Positions 34,436-45,357 of a stretch of 64,000 nt of DNA are shown in pieces. Origin of the DNA: Linum tenue (lineage: Eukaryota > Streptophyta > Magnoliopsida > Malpighiales > Linaceae); assembly GCA_946122785.1 (NCBI GenBank), contig CAMGYJ010000009.1:4122937-4186936 (forward strand). The letters run 5' to 3'. Each line of letters starts with the position of its first letter. The stretch's first letter is position 1. Both the position numbers and the translations under genes were made by a program. The notes under the pieces were generated by a model. The model was not told where the DNA came from and did no database searches. It saw only the letters and a program-made list of their open reading frames with translations.

Positions 34436-36162
34436 TGTCTGCGCAAAAGTTTCCCTCGTTTGTTTGTTTCTCTTGCCCCGCTCCCTAATTTAAGTGGTTA
34501 CTAGAAATAATACCCGCGGCTACGCCGTAGGACATGTTTAGCAGTGGTCATAATTAGTGAATTGGACTTTTAATTGACCTTCAAGTTCATTGATTTGGTC
34601 TTTGCTTCTCCAATGTTTTAATCTTACTGTCTATTCTTTCATCTTCGGATCTGATCTCCTTAGCTGTGATTCAAGTTATGTGGTAGTAGGCAAATGCTCA
34701 GGGAAAAAAGCTTGGTCTAAGCATAAAACTATAATTCAATGCACGTGTTAAAAATCACATTGATTAATAATTTTGGTCAACAAAGCACTATCATAATCTG
34801 AACAAAATAATGATTACTAACTAATGAATCCCTTTGTAAACTACTCACCTTCTTAGTGATAAATAATACAGCAAGAGGACCTAATGAACTTTTGGATGGT
34901 AAGCTGAGGAATGTAAATTCATAAGCACCGTATAGGAGTTTCATGGACAGGAAATTCACTTCAAATGATGCATTAACTTTGTTGGTGTGCTTTAAGCAAA
35001 GTTACTTTAGGCTGCACACCACTTGATACTACTAAACACTCAATAGCAAACCTATATACAACATAATTCTACAGAAGTGAATAATATTGAAAGTGTTCGT
35101 CCTTTGTATTAATGGTAATATAAAAGATTATTAGGAAACCAAAATGACTGAAGAGTTTGTAAATACTAACTATAATCAGGCTGCTAAGAGGTAGCAGCAA
35201 AACAGTGAAGGAAAAACATCAAAAGAAATGCAAGCTCAGCCTCCTAGCCATGCTCTATAACTGTCGTTCATTCAAATTCCTGCCTTCTTCACACTAAGAA
35301 GATCCACTGAACAGATCTCCATATATTACTGCACATGTCACTCCATTTCCACCATGAAATGCAGAATGGTAGTAGCAGCTCATCAAGAAAGGATAAATGC
35401 ATCATATGATCTTCAGTCCAACACTAAGACATTTAATCCTGGAAATATCTCCCAAACATCTGCTTTCTGAACTCTTACAAATATGCTATTTTCCTTCTGG
35501 GGCTGCTCACGAAAACCCCTGCAGCTTCTGGTATATTTGTCACTATATTAAACACTCCATACCGTCTTGGCCATCAAATGATATAATTCAAAACCGTCCT
35601 GGCCATCAAATGATATAATTCAAAACCGTCGAAATTCAATTGACTTCGAATTTCAATTGAGCCTCAAACTCGGTTGTCTGAAAGTTTGTCCTTGAAAGGT
35701 AACGAAGCAGTTTAAGTAAAATATAAATGCAATGTATAAAGCACCGATAGGTATCCTATAAGCAAAAAAAGTTCATGATTTCGAGCAAGCAAATACAGGA
35801 AAGCATGATCGATTAGTTTTAATTATTTTAGTTGCATTAGCTTTGTAGGAAGTGACTATCAGTAAGTTTTCCACATTGATAAGCCAGAGATAAAGCAAGG
35901 ATTAGCAGTAGCTAGTTCAGGCTACCTGATAATAATTTGGCCAAAGATACACCCAAGTTTAAAATTGTTCCACTATCCACATGTTGCCATACCTACTGCT
36001 TTGATGTAGATCCTTAAGCTTCAATTGAGTGTCCAAGGCAAAAGTCTTGACCTAAAGAATCAAACAGAAAGAAATTATTAAGAAGCTATGTAGAATTCAA
36101 GGAAGTAAAACCTGAATTGGATGATATCTATCTTGGGGAAAAAACAAAGAGATTAAAAGAAA

Positions 36163-36308
36163 TACTCTCCTTGTTCTTCCTCTTGAACTCCTGGACGAAA
36201 TGGTTTACCAATCTGTTGTCAAAATCCTCACCACCAAGGTGAGTGTCTCCAATAGTTGCCTTCACTTCAAAGACACCCTCTTCAGGTGCTAGCAGGGAAA
36301 CATCTAAC
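36163..36308 (-). pseudogene. Captured HSP70 fragment in Helitron B
   Basis: The minus strand translates as [47 protein letters not shown]. This is the highly conserved end of the HSP70 ATPase subdomain region containing the family signature [13 protein letters not shown]. About 48 codons are open without a stop. It is preceded by an acceptor-like TTTTTTTCCAG and followed by unrelated sequence. Only this piece of the roughly 650-residue chaperone is present, so it is a captured fragment, not a gene. Confidence 0.85.
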
Positions 36309-37699
36309 CTGGAAAAAAATCAAAGAAAATTAAGAGATTAATCCAGGACTTGATTGATCTATTCCCACTAAACACAAAATGAGAACTAAAGAAAGGGGAA
36401 CGGAACAGTTATGGCCAACCAACAAATGAAAAACAACAGAAATAAAATTGGGAGATATACAGAGAGGCCGACTTGTAAATGATTGCAAGTAAGATCTTGT
36501 CATATGTGGAGGCTTTTGCCGCCGATGCCATTGTTCTCAATATGTCAGAAGAGATACAGGGGCAAGAACAATAAGAATGAGAGATATCTGGAGAAATTAA
36601 ACTGAAAAGATATAGGGATAGAGAGAAAGCGAACCTCCTATTTCTATTCCATCCGAAACTGAGCCTCCGTTCGGTCCCTTGTATCCGTCACAACTCATAA
36701 CCTCGAGGCAAATCAAACCCAAAATAGTCCCAAACGACTTCTCATACCCTCTGCTGTCAGCCGACACTGGTGATCAAATCAGACATTGCTTCTCTTGTCC
36801 TTGCTTATAAGCCTCCCCTGTCCAAGACCAAAAGAAATCATGAAATTGCTAATTAAAATAAAGGATCAGAAAAAAGGAAAAGTAAGAGTTTCATCATACT
36901 CACATTAGCGATGATAAGAACAAAGCTACATTCTATCATTTAACTCGGTTCCACGGCAGTAAGGGCAAAAAAATAATTGTGAGCAACATCAAACACGTCT
37001 TTCATTTGATCCAGCAGCAGCTACTTCACACCAATTGGACTGAGCGAGCAACCCAAGTGAAATCATAATAGCTTTTCTCCCCACATGATCCTGTCATTGA
37101 GCCAACTGCGACACCAAATATACAACTCTCACTTAATCAAGAACTTCACCAGCAATAATCAATTAAGCAAAGTACAATTAGGCAATTCAGTGACCTCTTG
37201 GTGTAGAATTGAGAGAGTCGTGAAGAGAATGAGATGTAATTGATCTGGTACATGTCTTATTAACTCGACTCCAATATTTCCCCTAAAAATGGATCAGGCA
37301 GACCCTTTTGCTTAGGAAAAAATGAATACATGAAAGACGTATGTAAAAGCAAACTCACCAGAGAGTCATAGAAGACCGTCGTTGTACAGGCCCTCAAATT
37401 TGCTAAAGTCTCCGGCGAAGAACGTTTAGTCCATGGCAAAGACCAGGGGCTTATTCTCTTCACGCAAGGCAAAGGGACAAAAGAATCGGAACGCAAACCT
37501 TTCCTCGACCCCTAGAATCTGTCGACGGGGTTCATCTCCCTCCCCATGAGATCGGAGAAGACGAAGATGAGAGGGTATTAAGGTCGAGCTCGGAGAACTG
37601 GACCGAGAATGGTGTGGTGATGAACACGAAAATAGAATGGGGCGCAGAACTGAGCTGGGAGAGGGCAACGAAGAAACCAATCAGCCCTCAAGGGTCGCG

Positions 37700-37821
37700 A
37701 TGGCCCTAATCGAGCTGAGCAGGCAAGTACAGTACGATTCATGGGCAATAGCGTGTCTGGAAGAGGGTTCGGTAGCGGTGACGTGTGGCAGCAAAATCTA
37801 CAACCTGGAAACACGGAAAAG
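37700..37821 (+). pseudogene. Captured exon-like frame in Helitron B
   Basis: An ATG frame of 40 codons starts MALIELSRQVQYDSWAIACL, contains SVAVTCGSKIYNLETRK and runs into a good donor, AAAAG|GTAAGG. It looks like a first coding exon of some host gene. I do not recognise the protein. It is on the opposite strand to the HSP70 piece. Confidence 0.4.
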
Positions 37822-38236
37822 GTAAGGGAAGCGTTGAAAGGGAAGGAAGAGAAAAGAGGGGGCAATCCAAGTCCTGCAAGTACGGATGGGAGGAATGGTC
37901 GTCTGCTAGGCTGAGGGAAGGGAAGGTCCTAGCGGCGCTGGGAAGGATTGGTTGAGAAAGCTGTATGGCGAAGTGACGGGAGGACAATAAAACACTATTC
38001 CTTGCAGTTTTTACGGAAATGGCGATATGGAGCATGCATACGGAAGGCATGGCTGCTGATTTAACCGGGCAGCGGTGGAATTGGCTTCTGACCCGACGCA
38101 AGCGGAGCATCCCCGGCCGCCGCAACCAGCTGCCCTGCGGAGAACAAAAGAAGCCCTTTTCGCTAAATGACAAAGAGTGAAACAGTAGTAGTAAGTTGAG
38201 GGTAATAAAGCGTACCCACCTTTTATCTTTTAAAGA

Positions 38237-39820
38237 ATTAATATTGAGACTATCTTCGCTGATTTTTTTTTATTGAAATTTGAATCTGAGTATTTTTTAG
38301 ATTGACTGTTGGCCTCGATGTTTTAAGTGTAGTCAAACGTTGTTGATTTTTGTGGTATGTTTGGAGGGGTAGCGGTGACAAAGAATGATTGAATATAGGA
38401 GTTTAGTGATGACAATTTTTTTGCCTGATTCGCACAATCCGTCATGTTCCTACTTGTTTGGGGAAAGTATTATCCGATCTATAGTAGTGTGTGAAATGGG
38501 TATGAGTATTGTTTTCGATCAGTTCTCGACTCGTTATTTCATGATTTGTATTAATATCTATATGTATTTATTTTTTTTTCAACATTTTTTTAACCATATT
38601 TTCATCTGAAAGAAATTTTAAAATTCATCTTTCAACTATTTAGACTCGATTATTTATTCTCATGTATTTCTGATTCATTTGTGAAGTGTATATTCTATGT
38701 GTTCTTGTAAAATAGTTAAATATCGATGTTATTTTTTCAAATAACATATAAAAAATTGTTCTACCTCGCGCGTGCATTACCCGATTTGACCCGCACTTAG
38801 TAGTGGGCGAGTATGAGTAGTGTAGTTGACGCCCTCGCTTCGCCTCGCCCAATTGCGCCATCACTCAGAGATTGACAATTCTAATTTGTGGTCATGTCGT
38901 TCGGCTGTACTGGGTTCAACCGGCGCCGGTCACAAAACTGGCTTCAATGCTTCCTCATATGACTGGCGTGATCGATATTTTACTTCTAAACAAAACTACG
39001 CCGTTTTTTAGAATTTAGTTAACAAAAAAAATTATTTATTTATTTAATTTGGTAGTTAAATGTTGATGTTATTTGTTAGATTTAAGTATGAAATATGAAT
39101 GTTTAGATGTTTATGTTATTTGTTGTATTCAAATCTCAAGTATAAATGTTTCGAAGTTGGCGTTAAATGTTATATTTAAATATAATACTTTTCATTTTGT
39201 TTGGAAGTTTTCTAAAACGGTGTGAACTGATTTAAACTACGACAATGCCACTTGTCAAACCGGCATATAACGATATCAACCGATTTGATAACCCTGCCGG
39301 TTATCATGGTTTGATCCGTTTCCGGTTTGAGACCGGACAGCTGCACTCCCCTACCGCCCAAACCAAACCCAATTCCAACAACGACTCCCACTCTTCCTCC
39401 CACTTCACCACTCCTCGCAGCCGCCGCTTAATTTCGTTGCCGCCGTTCGCCATCATCACCTTCTCGAGCTGCTGGTCGCCGCAGCAAGCTTCCCCGCTTG
39501 AAGTGGCAGTCCCCCATTCTTCTCCCGTCGACCAGTCCATCTTCGATCTTCTTTGCTACAAGCAGTTGTCTTCTTTCTTCCCCCCATTTATAAATTATAC
39601 TACTTTTTGATGATTCCCACTTGGGCTTCGGTTTTGTCGAACAGTTTTCAAATTTTGAAACTCCCTTTCCGACTACTTGTGCAAAGAATAGCTAGTTTCT
39701 GACTTAGTCTTCCGCGGGTAGTGCCCTTGATTGCGTCGTAGTGTCACTCTTTTCTCCACGCCCCATTTCTGCTTCCCCTTCTCTCTCTTTCAGCAACACC
39801 AGCCCTCCTCCCAGGTTTGA
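38237..39820. other. AT-rich intergenic sequence
   Basis: Positions 38237-39240 are AT-rich with no supported gene. Positions 39245-39610 hold a 121-codon plus-strand frame of Ser/Pro/Thr-rich low-complexity sequence that resembles a 5' leader more than a protein. Positions 39640-39800 are pyrimidine-rich. No feature is recognised with confidence. Confidence 0.4.
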
Positions 39821-39868
39821 TTGCCGAATGGGTCTTTGTTGAGTGGGCAAGAAGAGGATAAAAGAGAG

Positions 39869-39971
39869 ATGTTGAGTAGCCGTGAGATTCTCAACTTCTT
39901 AGTAAGGAAGAAGGACGCGAGGAAGATACTCAAGCGCAAGGACAGTGACGCTGGGGAACGAGGTATGGTAT
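39869..39971 (+). pseudogene. First-exon fragment, possibly nucleotide-sugar transporter-like
   Basis: The frame MLSSREILNFLVRKKDARKI, LKRKDSDAGERG ends at a donor (CGAG|GTATGG). From memory the K-D-x-R-K-I-L-K-R-K-D-S-D-A-G-E motif resembles the N-terminus of a plant nucleotide-sugar (triose-phosphate/NST family) transporter. No membrane segments follow, so at most the first exon is present. The identification is uncertain. Confidence 0.35.
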
Positions 39972-40424
39972 CTCTACTCCATCCAAGTTTTCCCTTTTTG
40001 GTTTCCTATTAACAGACGGCTATTGGGTCGCTGGTTTGGATGCGAAGAGTGATTGTGCATTTTGATTCTTAGAGCTGATGTGATTATGGCAATTGGCAAG
40101 TAGATCCCTTTAAGTGATCTGGCCAAGGTGGTGAAGCTGCCTGACGATGGGCTTGATGAGAACACCTCTATCTAGATGACTGAGAATTTTGCCGGCAGTT
40201 AGCTAAGATGTTTCTAGCTTCTACCCTCGGTCTTAGTTCTCGAATTCGGCCTAAAGCTGGAGTCTTTGACAGAACATTTTTGGTTTTCGCTAGCTGCTAA
40301 TGCCGAATAGCGGTCTGGCTATGTAAACTTGTGAACAAAGAGACTGTTATTTCTTTCATAATGTGAGTAACACACTAACTAAGAAGGCCCTCTCTCATGG
40401 CTGTCATGCCTGCTGATCAGGAAG

Positions 40425-40968
40425 GGCTCTGGAGACGTCTAGAAGACCCGGCGCCGGACGTGAGTTGCTTGCTCTGGGATTACTTAGGATTGGGCTTCTA
40501 GGAATAAGTTTCTGAGGTGCACAACTAAACCTACTTTCCAGATCTCTTTGATATTAAACCAGCTTGGTCTCTTACGTGCTTTTATGTTGTGGGCTACAGG
40601 GGCTCATTCCTGAAGGGAAGCTGGACACTTACAACACACCATATTACGAGGCGTTTTCTGAAGACGTGAGAGCTGAGATCGAGAGAGAAGGGTCGTTTGC
40701 TGTGGATCGCCTGGAGATTATCGTGATCCCATGGGATGGGTGTAATGGAGGAGTAACGCAGTATGACAGGGCGACCACAGCCAGGAATATGGGGAAGGCA
40801 ATAAGAGCGGTGAACGAGGCAATGATTCGGAGCCATTTCGGTGGAGGAGATGTGGAGTTTGTGGATCGTTTGTTTCAGAAGTTTGGTAGAATCATGGTGG
40901 ATGACTCGAAGGAAGTTGAGCATGTCAGTATTGTTGTCTCTGTCATCAAGAAGCAATCAACCGTTTGA
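40425..40968 (+). pseudogene. SABATH methyltransferase C-terminal fragment
   Basis: Positions about 40432-40500 encode RRLEDPAPDVSCLLWDYLGL, then a stop. After an acceptor-like CTACAG at 40600, an open frame runs [40 protein letters not shown], then [20 protein letters not shown] and TGA-terminated VIKKQSTV at 40966-40968. These match the C-terminal third of SAM-dependent carboxyl methyltransferases of the SABATH family (salicylate/jasmonate/loganate type). The N-terminal SAM-binding part is absent upstream, so this is a partial, probably non-functional copy, although its last exon remains open and well conserved. Confidence 0.75.
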
Positions 40969-41098
40969 GCATGTCCGTCAGTACAATCGATGGCGGTGCC
41001 TGTGTGTGATCTGCTTAGTAATATCACTAAGCCATGGGTTTTAGTGACTAAACCCCACTCCCCTTGTTCACTTGTACTCATTTCAGTTTTTAAGTGTA

Positions 41099-44000
41099 CT
41101 AGAATCAATACCCACGACTACGTCGTGGGAAATATATCGACATTTATGGCTACATCACGTGAAATGTTTCGACAATGACATGTTTAGTCATTTTAACATG
41201 TTTAGTATCTTTTGAAAATAATATATTGCTTATGAGAAAATAAACCCACATCTCCCCATGAAAAAAAGAACCATTGAGCTCAGCGAAGTGAGGAGAAATC
41301 ATCATGGATTCAACTACAGACTATTGCAGACTCCATATATTATATATACTTCACATTCGGAATAAATTTTCTTCAACAGCATTCCGTACCATGAGTCAGC
41401 GAAAGCAACCTGCACAAAGACAACAAACATATTGCCAAGTAAAAACATACAACCATAACACATAATACCGAGAAAATATGAACATTAATGTCGTGTCTAA
41501 ACCATAACTCGTAACTGGAAAAATGAGAACATAGTGTTCAGAACAAAGTAACAAACACCTGCATGTTTTGTAGAAACAACGCTTGCTAGCAGCGCTCTTG
41601 GTGGCCTGACCCTGAATCTGGAATTCATCCTTGAAATTCTTTGCTATTCCATCATCCAGTTCTCCACCTTGACTTCCACGAAAGGATAAACCAATCTAAA
41701 GCCACATATGAACTAAAAGATCAAATCAGATTGCAGAATGTTAATAATGTTTATACAGTTATACTGATTACTGACCAGAACCATAATATGTATAATGAAG
41801 ACCAAAGCTTACCAAATTTGTATTTTCCAATAAAAGGAGCATTCTCAGCAAAAAAGCTTGTTTTCCAAGTTCAACTCCTATGGCTATTGGCCAAAGGTTC
41901 TACAGAGGTAAACAACCAGCAGTAAAAGATCAACACAGCAGCACCATGTTGCAGAATGCAGCCAATGGACCTTCCTTTCATTCCTTCAAATACATCAGTG
42001 GCCTTCATTAACGGCGTTTAAGTTGTTTCTATCCCTGATGTGGTTCTTCTTGACCATGCTCGGACTCTAAACCCCTCCCTTCCCTCTACCTCTGTGGATG
42101 ACACTAACTTTGTCGCACTAATCTAGCAAAGAGGGTTCATCCCAAAATTGACTAACTTGATTCATTGTAGTTACCCAAAAGCACAAACATTGAGCAACCT
42201 ATCACACTAACCTAGCAAGCTGGCCAAACATGTATTAACAGATCCAAATGGTCCCTGTCCAATAACTGTAGTAAAGTGACTTGTCGCTTCCTGGAGATCC
42301 GTGCATTGCTGTGAAGTAATGATTTTGAAGAAACCACATGCAAAGAGCTACATAAAAGACATAACAGCCATAGGTGAAGACAGTTGGGAATACACCAGCA
42401 CATTTCAGTCACTACACTTGGATCCCATATGACACCAACATTTATTCACCACTACCAACATAAGCTAATTTCAAACAGAATCATTAAAGAGGAAGGAAAC
42501 CTATACCGATCATGCAAAGGGCAAAGAAGAGTAGGGTAAGCTTCTAAGTTTGAGCCATACTCCAGCACATTTGTCATGACCTGAGCTGCTTGTGTATGAG
42601 TACGCCTGCACAAAAATCTTGAGGGTTCGTTAGGAGAAAGCTGATAGGCAAAATGAACAACTTTCCAGGAGAAAGAGAGAACATATTTAGAGTTTGAATC
42701 ATAACAACGTGGGAATCAAAGGATCAAAACTCAACATGAGGGTTGATGGTTGTAAGTGGAAAAACGCAAAAATTTAAACTAATGAGCAACTGAATGAACT
42801 CATCCCAAGTGCCAGCTAATGCTTTGGCCTAACTGTATTGACCCTTGCTGCTCTTTTCTTCTCAGCTTTCTCCAAACACGTAAAATGCAGTGTTAGAGTT
42901 GATTTGACCCTCAAAATCATACACCAGCATATCTAACATTCCATAATTCCATCATGGAACTGTAACCGTACAAAGGAGAAGTCGAGAAGAGAATTACAAT
43001 GGATTAATAACAAATAAGAACAGATGGTAACTGAATCCACCCCTCACATAGTCAAAATCAACATCTTTTGTGGAAATAATACTGCAAACAGTTATTCAAA
43101 CTATTAAATCCATGCACCATTACCTCTTACTATTTCATTTCAAATTTCTGAAGTCTATTTTCATGAACCCACATGAAAATCAAAAGCCAACTTATTCGAT
43201 ATTCAGATCACGAAACTTACTTAACACGAAGGTTACTTCATCTTGGCTTTTCAAACTCTCAGGTTCCTCTTCACCCTGAAAAACTGCAGCCTCTCCCTTG
43301 CCGACTGGGACGTTGTGTGCAACTGGCAAACTACTAACAGAAGGGTGAGATTTGGATGTACTCTAAGCCACTGCCCCAAAAAACCTATAGCAAACAACGC
43401 TACATTCGTCATCATCAGCTCAACGGGTGCGTCACCGTCCTGATCGCCATCTGCATTGTTGATGGACTCTATAGTCGAAAGGAGAAAAAAGAAATGAGAA
43501 ACCACAGAGAGAGAAAGGGGAAACCACAGAGGAAGGAAGAAGAAGAAGAACTAACAGGTCATTCTCCACCCTGCCTCATCCCCCACGCCAACCTTCTTTG
43601 ACAGCTCTTCTCAAATCTCAACCACTGGAATCAGCACAGGCACGTCCACCGCCTTCTCGACCTTGCCTATATGAAATTTGGCTGGTCACGGGATTAGATA
43701 AAAAGAAACAAAATAGAAGAGTAGAAGGAAGAAGAAGTGAAAGGAAGCAAATAACTAACTCGAACAAATCCACTTCTGGCTCCTTCATTCCCATCTTGAA
43801 CCCCACACTCCGAACCGAAAAATTTACTGCTCTCTTTTCCCTCTGCCTCCCAATCAAATCTTCGCTTCCCCTCTTCCTTCCGTCGAAGCCGACCACATCA
43901 TTCGGCACTGCAGCAGTTTTTCTGTGCTGTCCCTACGATGCAATGATTCTCCGATATGAAAACCGAGAGTATGAGATGGCAATGCTCTCCCTTCCCTCTT

Positions 44001-44535
44001 CCGCCCAATTTACTCTCACTTCTCTCCACAAATCAAGATTGGAAAAGTATGTGATGAAAATCAGACCCTACGACAAAAGAGAGATGAGAAGAATAGGGGA
44101 AGTCGATGGTGTGGGAATGGAATTCCACTCGGTCGTGGTCGAAAAGGCTGGCGTCAAAGGGGGAAGAGAGAAGCAACGTAATCGAAAGTAATTGCAGACG
44201 GTTTGAGAGGGCCGAATAGAGAAGCTTCACTCCTCTAGTAATCGATGGCAGGAAGGTGAGGATTGTACAAATTATGGGTGGTGGCGTGTGTGAGTTGCTA
44301 CGGAAGGTCTCATCACCGGTGGCGTGTCGTTCCCGACATAGAGCTGAAAAGATTGTGTCCCGCGGCTGTGGATTTTGAGGTAACGCCGACTGGGGATGGC
44401 GTACGGAGTAAGGCGTCGCCGTGTGGGGGTGGGTGGTCGAAGCCCTCGAAGCCGTCCTCCAAGAATCGACAAAAAATGAAACAGTATCAAAGAAGTTCAG
44501 CCAATAAAGCGTACCCACATTTCATATATAAAAGA
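41099..44535 (-). mobile_element. Helitron C with captured exon (3.4 kb)
   Basis: The minus-strand 5' end is TCTTTTATATATGAAATG (44535, or TTC from 44536) followed by GTGGGTACGCTTTATTGG. The 3' end is the hairpin CCCACGACGTAGTCGTGGG, then TATTGATT and CTAG (41102-41099), followed by host T. It is the same family as Helitrons A and B. No Rep/helicase frame. An exon-like segment is at 42507-42605. The 5' half (43240-44500) is a patchwork of open frames on both strands (for example 43598-44191 plus, 44033-44518 minus) without recognisable domains, probably captured leader and exon sequence. Confidence 0.83.
42507..42605 (-). pseudogene. Captured 99-nt exon in Helitron C
   Basis: A minus-strand segment bounded by TTGTGCAG| and |GTATAG has an open frame: RTHTQAAQVMTNVLEYGSNL, EAYPTLLCPLHDR. 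Both splice sites and an uninterrupted frame suggest an exon taken from a host gene. I cannot name the family. Confidence 0.4.
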
Positions 44536-45357
44536 ATCGCTACTCGGTAGCTGGCCGTCGATGAAAGTCAGCTAGGGTACGTGGCACTTTAGTGACTTCG
44601 CTCAAACCGGTTTATATCGTTAGTTCCATGTTCAGCAAAATAGTGTGATCCAATCCAATGGAGATATAATCGATCTATATATAAACACATGAAAAGGGAA
44701 AATTATTAAACATTCATTTATATAATCTATTTTGATTTTTGAGACAACCTATAATTTTCATTCATATTAAAATAGAATATTACATTACAAACAAAATTAT
44801 ATATCATTATATTTAAATTAAATACTAACATCAACATAAAATGTACATATTTGAATTTGAAAATTTCTTTAATTTTGTTGGTTGATTTCACCAAAATAAT
44901 GCCATTTCATTAAAGACTAAAAATTAATCTGTTCCAAAAGATCATTCGTTTTCAACTATTTTTATCGGTTTTGACTATCACTTTATTTTGATGATCTTTG
45001 GTAAACTAGTTTGACTACCACTTTATACTCTTTACCACTTTAAATTGTACAGGACCGACTTGTTGGAAATATCAAAACAGACCAGATATGGAATGGTACG
45101 AACACATTTTGTAATTTACATACCGATCGGTTATTTAAGTCGGACCGGTGAATCGTAGCATATCGGTCGGTTTCAGTCCAATCGGTCAGAGGGATAATAA
45201 TAAGAAAAAGACCAAACCAAATTATATTTAGTACCCAATAAATTTATACACATTGTTTATTCAACTCATATTTAATACTAGATAAACTCATACTCGGTGT
45301 TTATTCACTCTCATCTTGGTACCCGTTCAACTCGTATTCATCCAAGATACCTTCTTA
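44536..45357. other. AT-rich spacer
   Basis: There is low-complexity AT-rich sequence, with a GGTCGG/CCGATCGG-rich patch at 45050-45200 that looks like a decayed repeat. No gene or RNA is seen. Confidence 0.5.

Larger units (their letters stand above)
34501..38236 (-). mobile_element. Helitron B with captured gene fragments (3.7 kb)
   Basis: On the minus strand the 5' end is TCTTTAAAAGATAAAAGG (38236, or TTC from 38237) followed by GTGGGTACGCTTTATT. The 3' end is the hairpin CTACGGCGTAGCCGCGGG, then TATTATTT and CTAG (34504-34501), followed by host T. Both ends match Helitrons A and C, so they form one family. No Rep/helicase frame is seen. Inside are an HSP70 fragment (36163-36308) and a plus-strand exon-like frame (37700-37821). 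The right half (37260-38170) has several long overlapping frames in GC-richer sequence, as expected of captured exonic DNA. The element sits in the DUF760 promoter region. Confidence 0.82.

Noticed and set aside
39700..39760. Another Helitron 3' end suggested by CCGCGGGTAGTG
   Set aside because: There is no proper hairpin and no CTAG terminus at the required distance.
43598..44191. 197-codon plus-strand ORF and the overlapping minus-strand 161-codon ORF (44033-44518)
   Set aside because: Both overlap within a transposon, neither shows a recognisable motif, and both cannot be real; treated as Helitron cargo.
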